From contig CAVSMB010000006.1 of assembly GCA_963728925.1 (NCBI GenBank), forward strand, positions 1-64,000: DNA of 64,000 nucleotides, given 5' to 3'. Numbering within the stretch: position 1 is the stretch's first letter; each line of letters starts with the position of its first letter. A program made the translations under genes and the position numbers. The stretch comes from JBBPZA01 sp963728925 (GTDB lineage: Bacteria; Actinomycetota; Thermoleophilia; Solirubrobacterales; Solirubrobacteraceae). The notes under the pieces were generated by a model that was not told the DNA's origin, did not search any database, and saw only the letters and a program-made list of their open reading frames with translations. Shown here piece after piece: positions 41,144 to 48,392 of this stretch.

Positions 41144-41815
41144 TCAGCGCAGGGCGTCGCCGGCGCCGGGCACGCGGGCGTCGAGGAGCCCGACGCCCTC
41201 GGCTGCGGTCCGCGCCCAGCCGCCCACGCCGAGCTCTGCCACCTGGTCCCCCTTGCCATGGGCCGCGCCGCCGACGAGCAGAAACGGCGGTCGGTCGAGG
41301 CCGCGAAGTGCTTCCAGCGCGGCCCGCGCCCCCGGCAGGTGCTCGCGCAACGTCGTCGAGAGCGCGACCGCATCGGGGACCTCGCGGTCGGCGAGGGCGG
41401 CGAGATCCTCCAGCGGCAGCGACCGGCCGAGGTAGAGGACCTCCCAGTCCGCCGACTCGAGCAGGCCGGCGAGCATCTGCCCGCCGATGCAGTGCTCCTC
41501 CTTCGGCGAGCAGGCGACGACGGCGAGCCGACCGGAGGTGGTCGGGCGGCGGATCCGCTCGGTCAACTCGGCGACGAGGCTCTGCGACACCTCGGCGGCC
41601 ATGTGCTCCTGCGCGACGCTCAGCTCCCCGGCCGCCCAGCGCCGCCCGACCTCGGCGAGGGCCGGCGTCAGGACCGCCTCGAAGATGACGTCGACCGGAA
41701 GCCCGACGTCGGCCGCTTCGCGCACGACCTCGCGCGCCCGTGTCAGGTCCGGCCGCAGCAGCGCCGCGAGGAAGGCCTCGCCGGCGGGCGTGAGAGGAAG
41801 AGGGCTGTCCGGCAC
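41144..41815 (-). CDS. Cobalamin (B12)-binding domain protein
   Basis: A 223-residue protein with a helical cap (B12-binding_2-like: VDVIFEAVLTPALAEVGRRW, AAGELSVAQEHMAAEVSQSL) followed by a Rossmann B12-binding fold. The DxHxxG signature appears as EEHCIGG (Glu for Asp, His kept), then LLESADWEVLYLGRSLPLED and FLLVGGAAH in the later strands. No MerR/HTH domain is fused in frame, though the family often has one. It could be a photoreceptor-type or corrinoid carrier protein. GTG 41815 is the likely start; upstream in-frame sequence is cysteine-rich and not family-like. It is divergent from the HTH-PIN pair. Confidence 0.78.
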   Translation of the reverse strand: MPDSPLPLTPAGEAFLAALLRPDLTRAREVVREAADVGLPVDVIFEAVLTPALAEVGRRWAAGELSVAQEHMAAEVSQSLVAELTERIRRPTTSGRLAVVACSPKEEHCIGGQMLAGLLESADWEVLYLGRSLPLEDLAALADREVPDAVALSTTLREHLPGARAALEALRGLDRPPFLLVGGAAHGKGDQVAELGVGGWARTAAEGVGLLDARVPGAGDALR

Positions 41816-41902
41816 GGCGGACTCGAGCTGCTGGCACGTTCGCGGTCGGCTCGGGGACAGCGTAGCCGCGGGAACCTGCGTGCGTGCGGGCCTAACGTGG
41901 CA

Positions 41903-41925
41903 ACAACAGATGCTTCGCATGTTGT
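41903..41925. promoter_or_regulatory. Imperfect palindrome, candidate operator
   Basis: ACAAC-AG-ATGC-TTC-GCAT-GTTGT: nine-base arms with a two-base bulge. It ends at the first base of a TAGATT hexamer (41925-41930), upstream of the HTH gene, the position for autoregulation by a DNA-binding antitoxin. Confidence 0.45.
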
Positions 41926-41930
41926 AGATT
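41925..41930 (+). promoter_or_regulatory. Candidate -10 element for the HTH-PIN operon
   Basis: TAGATT ends 7 bases before GTG 41938, supporting a leaderless transcript beginning at that codon. It is the most A/T-rich spot in the surrounding kilobase. Confidence 0.45.
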
Positions 41931-41937
41931 TACGGCC

Positions 41938-42276
41938 GTGGGATCGACGAGCGAGAGCATGACCGAGGACTTCGTCGACGTCCGGACTGCGGCGGCGCTC
42001 GTCGGCCGTCACCCGGAGACGATCCGGCGATGGGTGTGGTCTGGACGGCTCGCAGCGCGTCGAGAAGGCAACCGCCTGCAGGTCGCCCGCGCGGATCTCG
42101 AGCCGATGATGCCGACGCACCACGCGGCTGCGCTCAGCCTCGGCGAGTGGGCCGACCGTGCCCGCGCCGCGCGCGAGGCGTCGGGAGATCGCGGTGCCGG
42201 ACGGAGCTCGGCGGCCCTGGTGATCGAGGACCGCGAGCGAGACTCGCGGCCGCCCTCGGGCCGTGCCGGTCGTTGA
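41938..42276 (+). CDS. HTH (excisionase/MerR-like) DNA-binding antitoxin
   Basis: A 112-residue protein. The winged-helix segment VDVRTAAALVGRHPETIRRW, VWSGRLAARREGNRLQVARADLEPMM is the excisionase-type HTH; the C-terminal half is an amphipathic/disordered region (SLGEWADRARAAREASGD...) of the sort that wraps a PIN toxin. GTG 41938 is favoured by the -10 spacing; ATG 41959 is an alternative. The gene overlaps the PIN gene by 14 bases, the classic arrangement of a type II antitoxin preceding its toxin. Confidence 0.78.
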   Translation: MGSTSESMTEDFVDVRTAAALVGRHPETIRRWVWSGRLAARREGNRLQVARADLEPMMPTHHAAALSLGEWADRARAAREASGDRGAGRSSAALVIEDRERDSRPPSGRAGR

Positions 42277-42691
42277 CGCCAGCGTGGTGGTCGATTGGGT
42301 GGCGCCGGACGCCGATCCCGAGCTGCCGGCATTCGCCGCTCTGGCCCGGCTCGTCGCGGACGACGCCGAGCTGTTGGCACCGCGCCTCCTCATGGAGGAG
42401 GTCTCGAACGCGTTGCTGACCGGCGTTCGACGCCAACGCTGGAGCGGTGCAGCCGCGGACGAAGCGCAGCGGCTGCTGCGTGATCTGCCGGTCCGCTTCG
42501 TCGATGACCAACGGGATCTGGTCCGAGCCTGGGACCTCGCCCGACGATACGACAACCATTCGATCTACGACCTGCTCTACGTCGCGGTCGCCGAACGACG
42601 CGACACGCAGCTCATCACGGCGGATTCGCGTCTGCGACAGAGGCTGGTCGGAATCGACTGGCTCGTCGCACCCGAGCAGGTTCTCTCCTGA
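42263..42691 (+). CDS. PIN-domain toxin (VapC-like)
   Basis: A 142-residue PIN nuclease. The acidic metal site is complete: VVDASVVVDW (first Asp), LLMEEVSNAL (Glu), SIYDLLYVAVAE (third Asp) and LITADSRLRQ (fourth Asp). VapC-type toxins cleave tRNA or rRNA; the target here is unknown. It starts at GTG 42263 within the HTH gene, so its translation depends on the antitoxin. A strong terminator lies 230 bases downstream. Confidence 0.85.
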   Translation: MPVVDASVVVDWVAPDADPELPAFAALARLVADDAELLAPRLLMEEVSNALLTGVRRQRWSGAAADEAQRLLRDLPVRFVDDQRDLVRAWDLARRYDNHSIYDLLYVAVAERRDTQLITADSRLRQRLVGIDWLVAPEQVLS

Positions 42692-42921
42692 CCGACGCGC
42701 TGTCGCGGCTCCCTATCCTGCGGGAGTGGCAGAACCGGCCCGCGCCGTCTGCCGACTTCGCCTTCGGCTACGGCAACCCGTCGATGTTGCTTCGCCGCGA
42801 GGCCGTTGTGCTCAACCGGCTTCTAACGGCCGACAGCAAGGCCGAGGGCGGCGCTGGGCGCGGGCAGCGCCTTTCGCTTCACCCTGCCGCACTGAGCGGG
42901 GAGGGGGCGACTCACCTCGCG
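42692..42921. other. Intergenic stretch with possible protein relic
   Basis: One plus-strand frame reads LREWQNRPAPSADFAFGYGN and PSMLLRREAVVLNRLL, which has normal composition, but it has no start and decays into arginine/glycine-rich text. It may be a relic of an unidentified gene. Nothing else is seen before the terminator. Confidence 0.3.
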
Positions 42922-42952
42922 ACGTGGGGAGGCCGCTTGGGCCTCCCCACGT
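42922..42952. terminator. Strong hairpin between convergent genes
   Basis: ACGTGGGGAGGCC and GGCCTCCCCACGT form a perfect 13-bp stem around GCTTG. It sits between the PIN toxin gene and the oppositely oriented ferritin-like gene and can serve both strands. There is no T-run, as is common in high-GC actinobacteria. Confidence 0.75.
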
Positions 42953-42970
42953 TCCGCATGACTCGGTCGG

Positions 42971-44059
42971 CTAGCTCTTGGCCGGCTCGCGCTCGGTGAC
43001 CTCGATGACGGCGGCGCGGTCCTTGTGCGCGCGCTCGTACTCGCGGGTCGCCTTGACGCGATCGTCGTCGGCGTCGGCGAGCACCGTCCGAACGTCGCCG
43101 ACGTTCAGCTCGTCATAGCCCGGCCACGGCTCGTCACCCTTGAGGGTGCTGATCCGCGAGCGGATCGTCGAGCGGTCCTCGTTCTTGCGCTCGTAGGCGT
43201 CGACCTTGGCGAGGTCGACCTGCGACAGCGACGCGAGCTTGGCGACGATCTCCTCGACGGTCAGCCCGTCGTAGCCGCTGATCGCGAGGTCCTGCTCGCC
43301 GGCCAGCGCGCCCTTGACCTGACCCTCGGCCGCGGCGACGCCCGGGACCTTGCGGGCCTGACGCGCGGTCTTACGCGCCCGCGCGTTGCTGCGCTTGGCC
43401 GCGGTCGTCCCAGCCTTCTGGGCCGAGCGGGCGGTCTTGCGGGCCTGCTGGCCACCCTCACGGGCGGTCTCCTTTGCCGAATCGGCGACCTCGCGCAGCG
43501 TCTCCGCGGCACCGGTCTTCGAGATGTCGTACGAGCCGTTGCCCTTGACCTCGGCCTCGACGACGGCGTTGGCGAGCTTGGGGATCTCGCGCAGCAGGCG
43601 CTCGAGCATCCGCTCCTCGTCGGCGCGGATCGATCCGGCCAGCTTGGCCGTCGTCTCGTCGCCCACGGCCCGGGCGACGCGCTCCAGGCCCGTGTAAGTG
43701 GCGATCTCAAGCGCCTCGGTCGCCGCGGCGTCCTTGGCGTTCTTGAACACCTTCTCCTCGCCCGAGGAGCCGCGCATGAGGTCGAGCGGCGTCTTCCACA
43801 GCGCGAGCGTCTGGGCCAGCAGGCTCTCGGCGATCCCGATCCCGACCTGGAGCGGGTTGTTGGCCTGCTCAAGCTCACCCAGGCGCCGCTCGACACGCTC
43901 GGCGTGGCCGCGCGTCTCCTCGAGGTGCTTCTCGAGGCCGGTGCGGTACGTGCCGCTCGGCGTCATGGCGATCTGCGACTGCAGCACCCGCGTCAGCCCA
44001 ACCTCGCTGGCGTGCGCTTCGCTGAGGTACTGCACAACCTTCTGCGTTGACGTGCTCAT
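42971..44059 (-). CDS. DUF892/YciE-like ferritin-like protein with basic linker and GYD repeats
   Basis: A 362-residue protein. Residues ~1-165 are a four-helix DUF892 (YciE/YciF) ferritin-like domain (KVVQYLSEAHASEVGLTRVL, LEKHLEETRGHAERVERRL, IADEERMLERLLREIP-type helices). Residues ~190-260 form a Lys/Arg/Ala-rich, histone-H1-like linker (ARKTARSAQKAGTTAAKRSN). Residues ~265-355 contain two repeats, SGYDGLTVEEIVAKL...AYERKNEDR and PGYDELNVGDVRTVL...EYERAHKDR. The domain is linked to stress and metal handling in enterobacteria; the tail suggests DNA or lipid-droplet association. GAGGAGC precedes ATG 44059. Confidence 0.8.
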   Translation of the reverse strand: MSTSTQKVVQYLSEAHASEVGLTRVLQSQIAMTPSGTYRTGLEKHLEETRGHAERVERRLGELEQANNPLQVGIGIAESLLAQTLALWKTPLDLMRGSSGEEKVFKNAKDAAATEALEIATYTGLERVARAVGDETTAKLAGSIRADEERMLERLLREIPKLANAVVEAEVKGNGSYDISKTGAAETLREVADSAKETAREGGQQARKTARSAQKAGTTAAKRSNARARKTARQARKVPGVAAAEGQVKGALAGEQDLAISGYDGLTVEEIVAKLASLSQVDLAKVDAYERKNEDRSTIRSRISTLKGDEPWPGYDELNVGDVRTVLADADDDRVKATREYERAHKDRAAVIEVTEREPAKS

Positions 44060-44299
44060 TCGAGCTCCTCGATGGGGGGAGGTGGAGACTGGAGCTCTTC
44101 CTCGTACAGCCAAGAGCTGTGGACGAACGGTGTCCCAGAAACCGATGGCGCGCGCGACCTTCCTGCAGCGCAACGCGTGACCTTCAGGGTAGCGAGGTCG
44201 CGACGGGGTCCGAAGCGATCAGGCGGGGGCCCGAGCGGCGAGCGCCTCGCCGCGCAGGAAGGCGCTGAACGCGCCCGTCAGATCCAGGCGCGTCAGGCC
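44060..44299. other. Intergenic, nothing recognised
   Basis: Between two minus-strand genes. It contains the ribosome-binding site of the ferritin-like gene and otherwise no frame with plausible composition. Confidence 0.4.
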
Positions 44300-44854
44300 C
44301 TAGCCATGATCGAGACGATCCTCGCACGCGCGCGCGGCGGCTGCAACGGGCCCGCTCACGTCGTAGACCTCGCTCGCCGGTCGCGCCATCACGCGGTCGG
44401 CCAGCTCCTGTTTGAGGTCGTCCAGGCGGCGCTCCTGGTGCGGTCTGCGCTCCTCGGTCCGCGCGAGGTCGATGAACTCGGCGGTGACAAAGCCCTCGCG
44501 AAGCACGAGCGTCGCCGCGCGGTCGCGGTAGCCGAGCCTGAAGACGAACCGCTCCAGTGCCCGGCCACGCTCGGGACGCGCGAGCGCCGGTTCGATGCGG
44601 AAGCGATCGCCGGTGACCGCGCGTGTGACCATCTCGAAGGCATCGCGCGCACCTGGCCCACCGAAGGCGGTCTCCACGACGATCTCACGCCGCTCACACG
44701 GACCGTGCGGGTCGAGCAGGGGGAGGGCGCGCTCGAGGACCTTGAAGGCGAGCGCCGCTCCCCCTGGAGACGCCCCGCCGTGGTACTTCAGGACGTCGTC
44801 GAAGGTGAAGCTGATCCGCCGTCCTCGATCGACGAGCTCGATTGCGCCGGCCAT
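44300..44854 (-). CDS. Hypothetical protein, faintly FmdE-like
   Basis: A 184-residue protein I cannot assign firmly. The segment FTFDDVLKYHGGASPGGAAL near residue 17 resembles the FHGHxCPG opening of FmdE-domain (formylmethanofuran dehydrogenase subunit E) proteins, and VETAFGGPGARDAFEMVTRA the second conserved stretch, but the cysteines of that family are absent. The middle is strand-rich, the C-terminus helical (RRLDDLKQELADRVM). It starts at ATG 44854, only 16 bases from the IS element, which has probably separated it from its original promoter. Confidence 0.6.
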   Translation of the reverse strand: MAGAIELVDRGRRISFTFDDVLKYHGGASPGGAALAFKVLERALPLLDPHGPCERREIVVETAFGGPGARDAFEMVTRAVTGDRFRIEPALARPERGRALERFVFRLGYRDRAATLVLREGFVTAEFIDLARTEERRPHQERRLDDLKQELADRVMARPASEVYDVSGPVAAAARACEDRLDHG

Positions 44855-44865
44855 GGCGCCCAGAC

Positions 44866-44869
44866 TAAG
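44866..44869. repeat. Left target-site duplication (TAAG) of the IS element
   Basis: TAAG here and at 45820-45823 flank the IS. The preceding C is also shared (CTAAG on both sides), so the duplication can be read as CTAA or TAAG; either fits the four-base, TA-centred targets of the IS5 group. Confidence 0.75.
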
Positions 44870-45819
44870 GAACTATCCGAAAACTCCGGCGGGCTGGTTG
44901 AGTCGGTGCAGTCGGCGGTACCAGAGCAGGCCGCAGGCCAGTTGCACCAGGCCCTGGTAGTTGGCTGCCTTCTTGTCGTAGCGGATCAGGATCGCGCGGC
45001 ATTTCTGTAGCCAGGCGAGGGTGCGCTCGACGACCCAGCGTCGTGCGGGGTGGGTCTTGTTGCCCCAGCCATCGAGCTTCTCTTCGCCGATGCGTCGGAT
45101 GTGCGCTACGTACCCGCCGGCCTTGCAGGCGGCGTCGCCGGTCGGGTTGTCATAGGCCTTGTCCAGGCACAGGTGTTGGACGATCTCGGCGGGGTCGGGG
45201 CGCTGGGTGACGATCGCGTCGATCGTCGCGTCAAGCAGCTTGGTGTCGTGGACGTTGGCGCCGGCGATCGCGACGCCGAGCGGGCCGCCGCTCTGCTCGA
45301 CGATAACGCTCTTCTTGGTGCCTGGTTTGGCTCTATCCGTGGGGTTTGGGCCGCGGGCGCCGCCCTCGAAGCGGCTCTTGCCCATGACCCCGTCGGCCGC
45401 CTGCCACTCCCAACTGACCGCTCCCAGCGCGTCGCACTCGCGCACCAGCGCGGCCCAGATCTCGCGCAGCACCCCGTCGGCGACGAAGCGCTGAAACCAG
45501 TGGTGCACGGTCGAGTCGGGCCCGAACTCGCGCGGCAACTGGTTCCACTGCACGCCCGAGCGCATGCGGTAGATGATCGCGTCCAGCATCAGTCGCAGAT
45601 CGGCTCGCGGCCGCCCCGTCGACGCGGGCGGATAGTGCTTGGCGAGGATCGGCTCGATGCGCTCCCACAGCTCGTCGGGCAGCTCCCAGATCGTCGCCAA
45701 CGGACGACCCGGGGTAGTCTCGGCAGTCGGCAAGGCACGCTCCTTTAGCGAGATCGGCGTGCCTTGCCGATTCAGCTCAAGGAGACATAACTCTGCACCA
45801 GCAGAGTTTCGGATAGTTC
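44870..45819 (-). mobile_element. IS5-family insertion sequence, 950 bp
   Basis: A complete-looking IS: terminal inverted repeats GAACTATCCGAAA (left from 44870, right as complement ending 45819) extend to CTC with a one-base gap, a single intact transposase lies between them, and a four-base direct repeat TAAG flanks it. The transposase gene almost fills the element, its stop lying within the left repeat. Intact ends plus duplication suggest a recent insertion, into the space between the FmdE-like gene and the aminotransferase gene. Confidence 0.9.
44873..45733 (-). CDS. IS5-family transposase
   Basis: A 286-residue DDE transposase. N-terminal DUF4096-type region: LPDELWERIEPILAKHYP, GRPRADLRLMLDAIIYRMRS, GVQWNQLPREFG. 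The catalytic core includes WEWQAADGVMGKSRF (first Asp), CLDKAYDN (second Asp) and RRWVVERTLAWLQKCRAILI (Glu in the signature). All three acidic residues are present and the frame is unbroken, so it is likely active. The C-terminal residues are encoded inside the left inverted repeat. Confidence 0.92.
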   Translation of the reverse strand: MPTAETTPGRPLATIWELPDELWERIEPILAKHYPPASTGRPRADLRLMLDAIIYRMRSGVQWNQLPREFGPDSTVHHWFQRFVADGVLREIWAALVRECDALGAVSWEWQAADGVMGKSRFEGGARGPNPTDRAKPGTKKSVIVEQSGGPLGVAIAGANVHDTKLLDATIDAIVTQRPDPAEIVQHLCLDKAYDNPTGDAACKAGGYVAHIRRIGEEKLDGWGNKTHPARRWVVERTLAWLQKCRAILIRYDKKAANYQGLVQLACGLLWYRRLHRLNQPAGVFG

Positions 45820-45823
45820 TAAG
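45820..45823. repeat. Right target-site duplication (TAAG) of the IS element
   Basis: Matches the TAAG at 44866-44869; see the left copy for the one-base ambiguity. Confidence 0.75.
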
Positions 45824-45870
45824 CTGACGGCTGTCGTGCGACGAGAGGGTTCACGCCAGGTGGAACCGAC

Positions 45871-47247
45871 GTGAGCGAGACAGCCGGAGTGGCGAGCCAG
45901 GTTCCGCGCGAGCGAGTGCGGGCGTTGCGCGACCGCGAGGCCCGGCGCTTCACGGAGCTGCGACCACGGGGCACGCAGCTTCTCGATCGCGCCCGGGCGA
46001 GCATGCCCAACGGTGTCCCGACGTCATGGATGGCGACGCTCCACGAGCATCCGCCGATCATGGTGGAAGGCGGCAGCGGGGGCACCTTCACCGACGTCGA
46101 CGGCAACGCCTACCTCGACTTCAACCTCGCGGACACGAGCATGTTCACGGGCCATGGCGTCGAGGCCGTCGCCCGCGCCGTGGGCGGGCGCGTGGCGGCG
46201 GGCTCGCAGTTCCTGCTGCCGACCGAGGACGCCGCGGAGGTGGCGGGGGAGCTCGGTCGGCGCTTCGGGCTGCCGTCGTGGCAGTTCACCCTGTCGGCGA
46301 CGCAGGCGAACACCGAGGCGATCCGCGTGGCCCGCGCTGTCACCGGCCGCAGCGTCGTCCTGATGTTCGACGGCAAGTACCACGGCCACGCCGACGAGCT
46401 GCTGGGCATGCTGGACGACGCCCGCGTTGTGCCGGAGGGGCTGGGCGTCCCGCCCGACGCGACGCGGCACGTGCGCCTCGTCCAGTACAACGACCTCGAG
46501 GCAGTCCAGCGCGAGCTGGCGCGCGGCGACGTCGCCTGCGTCCTGGCCGAGGCGGCGGTCACCAACACCGGCGTGATCCAGCCCGCAGAGGGGTTCCACG
46601 CCGCGCTTCGGCGACTCGTGTCGGACTTTGGCGCGCTGCTGGTGATCGACGAGACCCACACGCTGGTGGCGGCGCCCGGGGGACTCACCTCCCGGTGGGG
46701 TCTCGAGCCCGACATGCTCGTGGTGGGCAAGTCCATCGCGAGCGGGATTCCGCTCGGCGCGTACGGCATGACCGCGGAGGTCGCTTGCGTGCTCGAGCAC
46801 CGCCCGTCAGCGACCTACGCCGAGGAGGTCGCGACCGGTGGAACGCTCTTCGGCAACGCGCTGTCGCTGGCGGCCGCGCGGGTCACCCTCGCGGAGGTGC
46901 TCACCGACGAGGCCTACGAGCACGCCGCCGCGCTCGGCGCACGGCTGGCCGACGGCATTGAGTCCGTCGCAGCCGCGAACGACCTGCCGTGGCGCGCCCA
47001 CCGGCTGTTCAACCGGTCGGGCTACACGCACGCGCCGGAGCTTCCCGCCAACGCGCTCGAGGCGCGGGCCACCTTCGACATCGAGCTCTTCAACCTCCAG
47101 CGCCTCTACATGGCCAACCGAGGCGTCTGGGAGGCGATCGACTCGGCCGGCCCCGCCTGCGGCATCCAGACGAGCGAGGACGACGTCGAACGCTATCTCG
47201 AGGTCCTCGAGGGTTTCGTGGGCGAGGTGACCTCCGGTCAGGAGTAG
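45871..47247 (+). CDS. Class III aminotransferase (glutamate-1-semialdehyde aminomutase-like)
   Basis: A 458-residue PLP enzyme of fold type I. GGTFTDVDGNAYLDFNLADT starts the large domain; SATQANTEAIRVARAVTGR is the PLP-phosphate loop; LLVIDETHTL carries the PLP-nitrogen Asp; VVGKSIASGIPLGAYG holds the Schiff-base Lys. It is longer than HemL and lacks its complete signature, so a role in amino-acid or beta-amino-acid transamination is as likely as aminomutase. GTG 45871 begins 51 bases after the IS, so the IS may have replaced or supplied the promoter. Confidence 0.87.
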   Translation: MSETAGVASQVPRERVRALRDREARRFTELRPRGTQLLDRARASMPNGVPTSWMATLHEHPPIMVEGGSGGTFTDVDGNAYLDFNLADTSMFTGHGVEAVARAVGGRVAAGSQFLLPTEDAAEVAGELGRRFGLPSWQFTLSATQANTEAIRVARAVTGRSVVLMFDGKYHGHADELLGMLDDARVVPEGLGVPPDATRHVRLVQYNDLEAVQRELARGDVACVLAEAAVTNTGVIQPAEGFHAALRRLVSDFGALLVIDETHTLVAAPGGLTSRWGLEPDMLVVGKSIASGIPLGAYGMTAEVACVLEHRPSATYAEEVATGGTLFGNALSLAAARVTLAEVLTDEAYEHAAALGARLADGIESVAAANDLPWRAHRLFNRSGYTHAPELPANALEARATFDIELFNLQRLYMANRGVWEAIDSAGPACGIQTSEDDVERYLEVLEGFVGEVTSGQE

Positions 47248-47556
47248 CTCAGCTGCTCGTCCCAGTCGGGGCGACCCTCAGGAGTGAGGTGTTGCGAGAC
47301 GTGCTCCGCGGCGCCGTCGAGCTGGTCGAGCAGGGAACACACGAAGGGCACGGGCCCTCCGCGAGCGGCAGGAGCGCCGTCTCGCCTTGGTGGGGCCCCG
47401 GCCGGTCGTCGCCCGGGTCGCGGGGGAACATGAAGCTGTAGAGCGCGAGCGAGGTCCTTGCCGGGCGTCGGCGTCCACCGACTCCCAGGCGAACCCGCCA
47501 TTCTCGCTGAAGCGCACGAGCCCGCGCCGGATCAGGTCGACGTTCTCCTCGGACAT
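47241..47556 (-). pseudogene. SnoaL-like protein remnant
   Basis: ATG 47556 opens MSEENVDLIRRGLVRFSENG, the typical start of a Solirubrobacterales NTF2-like protein, and GFAWESVDAD follows. The frame then shifts (the family's YDFMFP-like strand appears in another frame as LYSFMFPRDPG), and later text (LDQLDGAAEHVSQHL, DWDEQLSYS) is in a third frame. At least two indels and loss of the C-terminal third make it a relic. It overlaps the aminotransferase stop by a few bases. Confidence 0.6.
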
Positions 47557-47605
47557 CGCAGGACCGAGTATCCCGGCCCTCGGCTCCCGCACGCGTCACG
47601 CTGGC

Positions 47606-47611
47606 TATCGT
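47606..47611 (+). promoter_or_regulatory. Candidate -10 element for exoD-like gene
   Basis: TATCGT ends 9 bases before ATG 47621. No ribosome-binding site intervenes. Confidence 0.4.
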
Positions 47612-47620
47612 GCGCCGCGG

Positions 47621-48283
47621 ATGCCGCCGTCGTCGCAGCCCATGGCGCCTGGGTCAGGAACCGCCGCTGCTGGCGAGTCGAGGCCGGAGCCCGAGAAGGT
47701 CAGCGACGAACTGCAACTTTGGCTCGAGAGCGACGGCGAGAAGACGCTCGGCAGCCTCATCGCGCTCTTCGAAGAGAAGAGCTTCGCGATCCTCTTCGTG
47801 GTCCTGCTCGGTGTGCCGGCGCTGCCCCTGCCGACCGGCGGGGCGACCCACGTCTTCGAGATCATCGCGGTGCTCCTGGCGGCGCAGTTGATCGCCGGCC
47901 GCGACGAGATCTGGCTGCCTCAGCGCTGGCGCACGCTCGAGCTGGCGGGCGACAAGCAGCAGCGCTTCATCACCGGGCTGATGAAGCTGATCCGCCGCCT
48001 CGAGCGGATCTCCAAGCCACGCCTGCGCTTCCTCTTCGATCATCGCCTGAGCAACATCGTCTTCGGCGTCCTCGTGATCGCCGGATGCATCGGCGCCTTC
48101 TTCGCTCCGCCGTTCACCGGCCTCGACACGCTGCCCGCGCTCGCCGTCGTGCTCGTCTCGCTCGCCGTGCTGCTCCAGGACTTCGCGCTCGTTGTCGCGG
48201 CGCTCGTCGTGGGGATCGCGGGCGTCGTGCTCGAGATCGTGCTGGGCGCAGCGGCGGTCAAGGGGATCGGGAGCCTCTTCTAG
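47621..48283 (+). CDS. ExoD-family membrane protein
   Basis: A 220-residue integral membrane protein of the ExoD (exopolysaccharide synthesis) family: SLIALFEEKSFAILFVVLLG, PALPLPTGGATHVFEIIAVL, then AGRDEIWLPQRWRTLEL and two to three C-terminal helices (VVLVSLAVLLQDFALVVAAL, VGIAGVVLEIVLGAAAVKG). In rhizobia ExoD affects exopolysaccharide and alkali tolerance; its biochemical role is unknown. ATG 47642 is an alternative start. Confidence 0.83.
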   Translation: MPPSSQPMAPGSGTAAAGESRPEPEKVSDELQLWLESDGEKTLGSLIALFEEKSFAILFVVLLGVPALPLPTGGATHVFEIIAVLLAAQLIAGRDEIWLPQRWRTLELAGDKQQRFITGLMKLIRRLERISKPRLRFLFDHRLSNIVFGVLVIAGCIGAFFAPPFTGLDTLPALAVVLVSLAVLLQDFALVVAALVVGIAGVVLEIVLGAAAVKGIGSLF

Positions 48284-48392
48284 GTCAACCGGAGCAGGAT
48301 CACCGAGCGTTGGATGCGATCGTGCGGCGCGGGTGACGCCGGCGGCAGCGTGAGCCTTCAGCTCGCCTACATCGCAGCGAGCGCCCGCGAGG

